Assembly (NCBI GenBank): GCA_027306955.1
Contig: DAHUXX010000079.1
Coordinates: 1 to 9,227, forward strand
DNA from: Acetobacteraceae bacterium
GTDB lineage: Bacteria; Pseudomonadota; Alphaproteobacteria; Acetobacterales; Acetobacteraceae
Length of the DNA stretch: 9,227 nt
Direction of reading: 5' to 3'
The translations under genes were made by a program, and so were the position numbers. How positions within the stretch are numbered: position 1 is the first letter of the stretch; every line of letters starts with the position of its first letter. The notes under the pieces are model-generated. The model was not told the DNA's origin, did no database searches, and saw only the letters and a program-made list of their open reading frames with translations. Shown here one piece after another: positions 6,162-9,227 of the stretch.

Positions 6162-7154
6162 TCAGCGGTGCCGGGTCTCGCGGATCATGCGCATCAACAG
6201 GCCCTCGCGCAGGCCGCGGTCGGCGACGACCAGTTCCTCCGCCGGCCAGACGCCGCGGATGGCGGCGAAGGCGGCACAGCCGGGCAGCACGAACTCGGCA
6301 CGGTCCGGCCCGATGCACGGGTGCTGCGCGAGCCCCGTGCGGCCGAGCGTTCGTATCTCGGCCAGCGCCCGGTCCACCTGGTCCGCCCTCAGCACCGCCC
6401 CGTCCACGGCGCGGCGGGAATAGCGCGTGAGGCCGAGGGCGAGGGCCGCGAGCGTGGTGACGGTGCCGGAGGTGCCGAGCAGGCGCACGCCGCCCTGGCG
6501 GATCTCCTGGCCGATGCGGTGCACCTCCTCGAACGGGCGCAGGCGGGAGACGACGGTCTCGACCATCGCGCCGAACCCCTCCGCGGTGGCGGCGGCGTCG
6601 CCGAAATGCTCGGCGAGCGAGACCACGCCCCAGGGCAGCGACAGCGTGCCGAGGAAGGCCGGCCGGTCGGCGCCGAGACGGACCCAGGCGAGTTCCGTCG
6701 AGCCGCCGCCGATGTCGAACAGCAGCACCCGCCGCGCGCCCCCGCGCAGCAGCGGCGCGCAGCTTTCCACCGCGAGCTCGGCCTCCTCGCGCGGGGAGAT
6801 GATGCGGAAGGCAAGCCCCGTCTCGTCGCGCACGCGGGCGATGAAGGCGGGGCCGTTTTCGGCCTGGCGGCAGGCCTCGGTGGCGATGGCGCGCACCGCG
6901 CGCGGCCGGCGGCGGGCGACGCGCTCGGCGCAGGCGCGCAGCGCGTCGAGCGCGCGGTCCATGGCGCCGTCCGAGAGACGGCCGGTGGCGGCCAGCCCCT
7001 CGCCGAGGCGCACGGTGCGCGAGAACGATTCGATGATGCGGAACCCACCACGGGAGGCGGCGCCGACGAGCAGGCGGCAGTTGTTGGTACCGAGATCGAG
7101 CGCCGCGAAGGCTTCCGCCTCGTGCGCCATCCCCCGGGCGGCGGGAGCGTGCAT
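6162..7154 (-). CDS. ppx: Ppx/GppA-family phosphatase (short form)
   Basis: A member of the ASKHA-fold exopolyphosphatase / pppGpp phosphohydrolase family, which removes terminal phosphate from polyphosphate or pppGpp. Visible motifs are ALDLGTNNCRLLV (18-30, phosphate 1 loop), AIATEACRQAENG (89-101), the catalytic-Glu segment ISPREEAEL (119-127), the nucleotide/phosphate loop LLFDIGGGSTEL (144-155), GTSGTVTTLAAL (227-238), and the closing ADRGLREGLL (311-320). At 330 residues it is much shorter than E. coli Ppx or GppA (about 500): it ends after the two ASKHA subdomains and lacks the C-terminal HD-like domain, a form common in alphaproteobacteria. Whether polyphosphate or pppGpp is the substrate cannot be decided here. 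The ATG at 7154 has GAGAA 8 nt upstream; a second ATG at 7130 (MAHEAEAF) is an equally possible start closer to the conserved core. rlmE follows after 17 bp. Confidence 0.92.
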   Translation of the reverse strand: MHAPAARGMAHEAEAFAALDLGTNNCRLLVGAASRGGFRIIESFSRTVRLGEGLAATGRLSDGAMDRALDALRACAERVARRRPRAVRAIATEACRQAENGPAFIARVRDETGLAFRIISPREEAELAVESCAPLLRGGARRVLLFDIGGGSTELAWVRLGADRPAFLGTLSLPWGVVSLAEHFGDAAATAEGFGAMVETVVSRLRPFEEVHRIGQEIRQGGVRLLGTSGTVTTLAALALGLTRYSRRAVDGAVLRADQVDRALAEIRTLGRTGLAQHPCIGPDRAEFVLPGCAAFAAIRGVWPAEELVVADRGLREGLLMRMIRETRHR

Positions 7155-7191
7155 AAGCTATTCTCGGGCGCGGCGCGGCCCCAGGGCAAGC

Positions 7192-7207
7192 GTGCCTGCG
7201 CAAGCAC
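7192..7207. repeat. Imperfect palindrome upstream of ppx
   Basis: GTGCCTGCGCAAGCAC is a 16-bp dyad: GTGC pairs with GCAC and the centre TGCGCA is self-complementary, with one C/A mismatch. It lies in the 84-bp gap between the ModA-like gene and ppx, about 40 bp upstream of the ppx start. It could be an operator or part of a weak terminator for the upstream gene, but has no T-run on either strand. Function unknown. Confidence 0.3.
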
Positions 7208-7238
7208 ACATGCAAATGGGGTGCGCGGAGCTGATCTG

Positions 7239-7934
7239 CTAGCGCGGCGCTGGGCTCGCCGGCTGCATGCCGTGGCGTCGCTTGGCCTGCGCCGCCGCGG
7301 GTGCCGCGAGGAAGGCGACGACGCGGCGCGCGGCCTCCTTGCTCCGTGCGGCGCGCGCGACCCCCGCAGTGAAGACGGTGTCCGCGGCGATCGGGGCGGG
7401 CAACGGACCCACGATCGCCACGCCGGGCAGGTTCATCAGCTCGCTGCGTTGCTGCAGGGCGAGATCGACCTTGCCTTCCTGCAGCAGGCGCCCGACCGGC
7501 ACGCCGGGCGGGGCCTGCACCAGGCGCTCGCCGAGGCGTTCGCGGATGCCCCATTGCTCGACCAGGTGCCGCACGTGCTCGCCGCTCGGGCCGGTGGAAT
7601 AGCCGGTGCGGGGTGCCGCGAGCACCGCCGCCCTCACCGCTGCCTCCGAGGAAAGATCCGGGAATGGCACGCCCTCGCGCACCGCGACGACCATGCTGGA
7701 GACGGCGATGTCGGCGAGGCTGCCGGGCTCGATGTGCCCCTCCGACTCGAGGGCCCGCATGACCTTGGACGCCAGCACGACGACGTCCGCTGCCTCTCCC
7801 TCGCGTACCCGCCGGGCCGCGTCCACGCCGCCGGTGCTCTCCACCGTCACGCTGTCGTCGCAGGCGGCGGCGAGCTCGGCGAGAACGCCGCGCGTGGCCA
7901 TGGAGGACAGGATGGTGACGTGTGTTTCGTTCAC
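7239..7934 (-). CDS. ModA-like substrate-binding protein without signal peptide
   Basis: A 231-residue protein resembling the molybdate-type periplasmic binding fold (SBP_bac_11/ModA-like). It opens THVTILSSMATRGVLAEL (4-21), followed by STGGVDAARRVREGEAADVVVLAS (33-56), the counterpart of the ligand-loop and G-x-x-ADV region of ModA. GYSTGPSGEHVRHLVEQWGI (111-130) and the C-terminal VVAFLAAPAAAQAKRRHGM (205-223) also fit the family. The chosen start is the GTG at 7934, with GAGGGAG 7 nt upstream. From it the protein begins directly with the first beta strand, so no signal peptide is present. The in-frame extension upstream to 8075 is Arg/Pro/Ala-rich and not a convincing export signal. No modB or modC is adjacent. 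It may be a cytosolic binding or sensor protein rather than a transporter component; the ligand is unknown. ppx lies 84 bp downstream. Confidence 0.82.
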   Translation of the reverse strand: MNETHVTILSSMATRGVLAELAAACDDSVTVESTGGVDAARRVREGEAADVVVLASKVMRALESEGHIEPGSLADIAVSSMVVAVREGVPFPDLSSEAAVRAAVLAAPRTGYSTGPSGEHVRHLVEQWGIRERLGERLVQAPPGVPVGRLLQEGKVDLALQQRSELMNLPGVAIVGPLPAPIAADTVFTAGVARAARSKEAARRVVAFLAAPAAAQAKRRHGMQPASPAPR

Positions 7935-8005
7935 GGCATGGCTCCCTCGCGCGCCCGGTCTCGGCGTTGTGCTGGCGCCGGATCGCGCGGTGCCGGCGGC
8001 GCGGG

Positions 8006-8035
8006 GTATTGGAGCAACGGCGCGCCGCCGGGCAA
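8006..8035 (-). promoter_or_regulatory. Weak candidate promoter for the ModA-like gene
   Basis: In the 191-bp divergent gap between the ModA-like gene and tRNA-Gln, the minus strand has TTGCCC (8035-8030) and CAATAC (8011-8006) spaced by 18 bp. The -10 is poor. The rest of the gap is GC-rich with several short GC palindromes and shows no gene. Confidence 0.2.
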
Positions 8036-8058
8036 GGGGCCGGGCGGCGGGGCTTGGG

Positions 8059-8086
8059 TTGCCCTCGCGGTCCATGGCGTGATATC
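8059..8086 (+). promoter_or_regulatory. Candidate tRNA-Gln promoter
   Basis: TTGCCC (8059-8064) and GATATC (8081-8086) are separated by 16 bp. A start near 8093 would place the mature tRNA 5' end about 30 nt downstream, a usual leader length for a single tRNA gene. Both boxes are moderate matches. Confidence 0.4.
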
Positions 8087-8125
8087 GGCCTGCGCCGCCG
8101 GCGGCTCGCGGGCGCGGCGCTCCGT

Positions 8126-8199
8126 TGGGGGATAGTTTAGCGGTAGAACTCCCGGCTCTGACCCGGGCAGCCTTGGTTCGAATCCAGGTCCCCCAGCCA
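8126..8199 (+). tRNA. tRNA-Gln (anticodon CUG)
   Basis: A complete 74-nt cloverleaf with encoded CCA. The acceptor stem pairs TGGGGGA (8126-8132) with TCCCCCA (8189-8195), discriminator G8196 and CCA 8197-8199. The D arm carries AGCGGTAG. The anticodon stem CCCGG/CCGGG closes the loop CTCTGAC, giving anticodon CTG, which reads CAG (Gln). The T arm is CTTGG/CCAGG around TTCGAAT. The unusual 5' T-A first pair is typical of bacterial tRNA-Gln. No terminator is evident before birA, 73 bp downstream. Confidence 0.97.
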
Positions 8200-8272
8200 A
8201 ATCCCGCTTTTCGAATGGTCCTCCGTGGCTTACCCGGTCTCCGACCTACCGCATGACAGCCGCCGTGCCGCC

Positions 8273-8995
8273 ATGAGCCCGCACTTCACCGTCTCCCTGC
8301 ACGACGAGCTCCCATCCACGAGCGACACCGCCAAGGCGCTCGCCGCGGCGGGGGCGCCGCACGGGACCACGATCTGCGCGCGGCGGCAGACCGCGGGGCG
8401 CGGGCGGCTCGGCCGGCACTGGGTGAGCCCGCCGGGCAACCTGCACGTCTCGTTCGTGCTCCGTTACGATATCGCGCCCGCCCGCCAGGCCGAGCTCGGC
8501 TTCGCCGCGGCGCTGGCCGCCGCCGATCTCGTCGACCGCCATCTGCGGAGGGGTGTTCGCGCGCGGCTGAAATGGCCCAACGACGTGCTGGTCGAGGACG
8601 CCAAGATCGCCGGCATCCTGCTCGAGGCGGATGCCGCGCCGGTGGCGCCATGGCTCGTGCTCGGCATCGGCGTCAACCTGCGGCACGCGCCACCGGACCT
8701 GCCCTACGCGGCGACCAGCCTCGCTGGCCTGGGTGCCGCGCCGCCGGAACCGGAGGCGGCGCTCGATCAGCTTGCGGCCGCACTCGGCACCTGGCTCGTG
8801 GCGTGGGAGAGCGCGGGCTTCGCGCCGCTGCGCACGGCCTGGCTGCGGCGCGGCCCGGCGCCGGGAACGCCGCTTCGTGTCACCACCGGGGCGGTGACGC
8901 GCCAGGGCGAGTTCCTCGATCTTGCGGCGGACGGTTCGCTGGTGCTGTGGACCCCGGACGGCGCGCTGCGCGTCACCAGCGGCCTGCTCGCATAG
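8273..8995 (+). CDS. birA: Biotin--[acetyl-CoA-carboxylase] ligase (class I, no HTH)
   Basis: Activates biotin with ATP to biotinyl-5'-AMP and transfers it to the biotin carrier protein of acetyl-CoA carboxylase and related carboxylases. The 240-residue protein has PSTSDTAK (14-21), the biotin/adenylate loop GRGRLGRHW (42-50), KWPNDVLV (100-107), KIAGILLE (111-118, with Lys111 matching the catalytic Lys of E. coli BirA) and LVLGIGVNL (128-136). A C-terminal SH3-like domain (about 195-240) follows. It lacks the N-terminal helix-turn-helix of E. coli BirA, so it should be a monofunctional ligase and not a repressor. The ATG at 8273 begins just before the conserved core and is preferred. An in-frame GTG at 8225 would add 16 residues and place the start only 26 bp after the tRNA. 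Neither has a clear Shine-Dalgarno. It may be transcribed from the tRNA-Gln promoter. Confidence 0.94.
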   Translation: MSPHFTVSLHDELPSTSDTAKALAAAGAPHGTTICARRQTAGRGRLGRHWVSPPGNLHVSFVLRYDIAPARQAELGFAAALAAADLVDRHLRRGVRARLKWPNDVLVEDAKIAGILLEADAAPVAPWLVLGIGVNLRHAPPDLPYAATSLAGLGAAPPEPEAALDQLAAALGTWLVAWESAGFAPLRTAWLRRGPAPGTPLRVTTGAVTRQGEFLDLAADGSLVLWTPDGALRVTSGLLA

Positions 8996-9012
8996 CGTCG
9001 GCGCTCGCGCAA

Positions 9013-9046
9013 CGGCGCGCGAAACCGGCTTTGCGGCAGCGCGCCG
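9013..9046 (+). terminator. GC-rich hairpin after birA
   Basis: CGGCGCGC (9013-9020) and GCGCGCCG (9039-9046) form a perfect 8-bp stem with an 18-nt loop, starting 17 bp after the birA stop. There is no T-run, so it is either a weak or factor-assisted terminator or an incidental GC palindrome. It overlaps the possible vgrG -35 box. Confidence 0.3.
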
Positions 9047-9059
9047 GTGCCGGTATGGT
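9031..9059 (+). promoter_or_regulatory. Candidate vgrG promoter
   Basis: TTGCGG (9031-9036) and TATGGT (9054-9059) are separated by 17 bp, a reasonable sigma-70-type pair. Transcription would begin about 14 nt before the vgrG ATG, just upstream of its AGGAGG ribosome-binding site. Tentative. Confidence 0.33.
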
Positions 9060-9079
9060 GCCCAGGCAGGAGGGGCGGA

Positions 9080-9227
9080 ATGTCGGCTGGCGGGGCTGGT
9101 GGCGAGCGGACGATGCTGACCATGACCACGCCGTTGGGCAGCGACAAGCTGCAGCCGGTGCGGCTGCACGCGACCGAGGGGATCAGCGAACTCTTCGCCT
9201 TCGAGGTCGAAATGGTTTCCCAGGACG
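9080..9227 (+). CDS. vgrG: VgrG/TssI-family spike protein, N-terminal fragment
   Basis: The first 49 codons of a gene that runs off the right edge. After a short Gly/Ala leader (MSAGGAGGERT) comes LTMTTPLGSDKLQPVRLHAT followed by EGISELFAFEVEMVSQD. This is the recognisable start of VgrG proteins (phage gp27/gpD-like domain): strand, then L-x-P-V-R-L-x-(G/A)-x-E-(G/A)-(I/L)-S-x-L-F-x-(F/Y)-x-(V/L)-E. VgrG trimers form the puncturing tip of type VI secretion systems and related contractile machines and often carry or dock effectors. The ATG at 9080 has a strong AGGAGG (9068-9073) 6 nt upstream. Neighbouring T6SS genes, effectors or the C-terminal extension are not visible, so it is unknown whether this belongs to a full T6SS cluster or is an orphan vgrG-effector module. 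Confidence 0.85.
   Translation, partial: MSAGGAGGERTMLTMTTPLGSDKLQPVRLHATEGISELFAFEVEMVSQD

Noticed and set aside
7935..8075. N-terminal extension of the ModA-like protein to an upstream ATG at 8075
   Set aside because: The added 47 residues are Arg/Pro/Ala-rich without a hydrophobic signal core, and the GTG at 7934 has a good ribosome-binding site and meets the first conserved strand.
6132..8135. 667-codon plus-strand open frame antisense to ppx and the ModA-like gene
   Set aside because: Shadow frame; ppx has unmistakable catalytic motifs on the other strand, and this frame runs almost into the tRNA gene.
8126..8199. tRNA-Gln as an integration site of a mobile element
   Set aside because: The tRNA 3' end is followed directly by a housekeeping gene (birA), with no integrase, no repeat of the tRNA end and no composition change.

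Overview
The window is a GC-rich bacterial chromosome segment (about 70% G+C over most of its length) consistent with an alphaproteobacterium, most likely Rhodospirillales/Acetobacteraceae-like. This rests on the composition, on the order guaB - rsmB - guaA with ppx - rlmE just upstream, and on the protein sequences. I cannot name a genus from the sequence alone.

Left edge (1-351): this part is compositionally different (my hand count gives about 49% G+C for bases 1-300). It begins with the first 19 codons of a leftward tyrosine recombinase of the DUF4102/P4-integrase type. Between that start and the intact 3' end of guaA lie repeated CTGACGGT(C) motifs, a rho-independent terminator built from two of them, a plausible int promoter, and three 10-bp GGGATA direct repeats. 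Together these look like one end of a genomic island integrated at the 3' end of guaA, a known integration hotspot. The rest of the island lies outside the window to the left.

Centre (352-5336, minus strand): a guanine-nucleotide/ribosome operon reads guaB (IMP dehydrogenase) -> rsmB-like rRNA m5C methyltransferase -> GNAT acetyltransferase -> guaA (GMP synthetase). Spacings are 24 bp, a 4-bp ATGA overlap, and 30 bp. GuaB and GuaA catalyse the two successive steps IMP -> XMP -> GMP. A candidate guaB promoter and a terminator-like hairpin separate this unit from the next one upstream.

Right-centre (5467-7934, minus strand): a signal-peptide-less ModA-like binding protein, then a short Ppx/GppA phosphatase, then RlmE (23S rRNA 2'-O-methyltransferase).

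Right edge (8126-9227, plus strand): tRNA-Gln(CUG), the biotin-protein ligase birA, and the first 49 codons of a VgrG/TssI-type spike protein that runs off the window. The long antisense reading frames across the GC-rich genes are shadows and are not annotated. Most of the window is housekeeping; the real accessory signal is at the two edges (island junction and vgrG).
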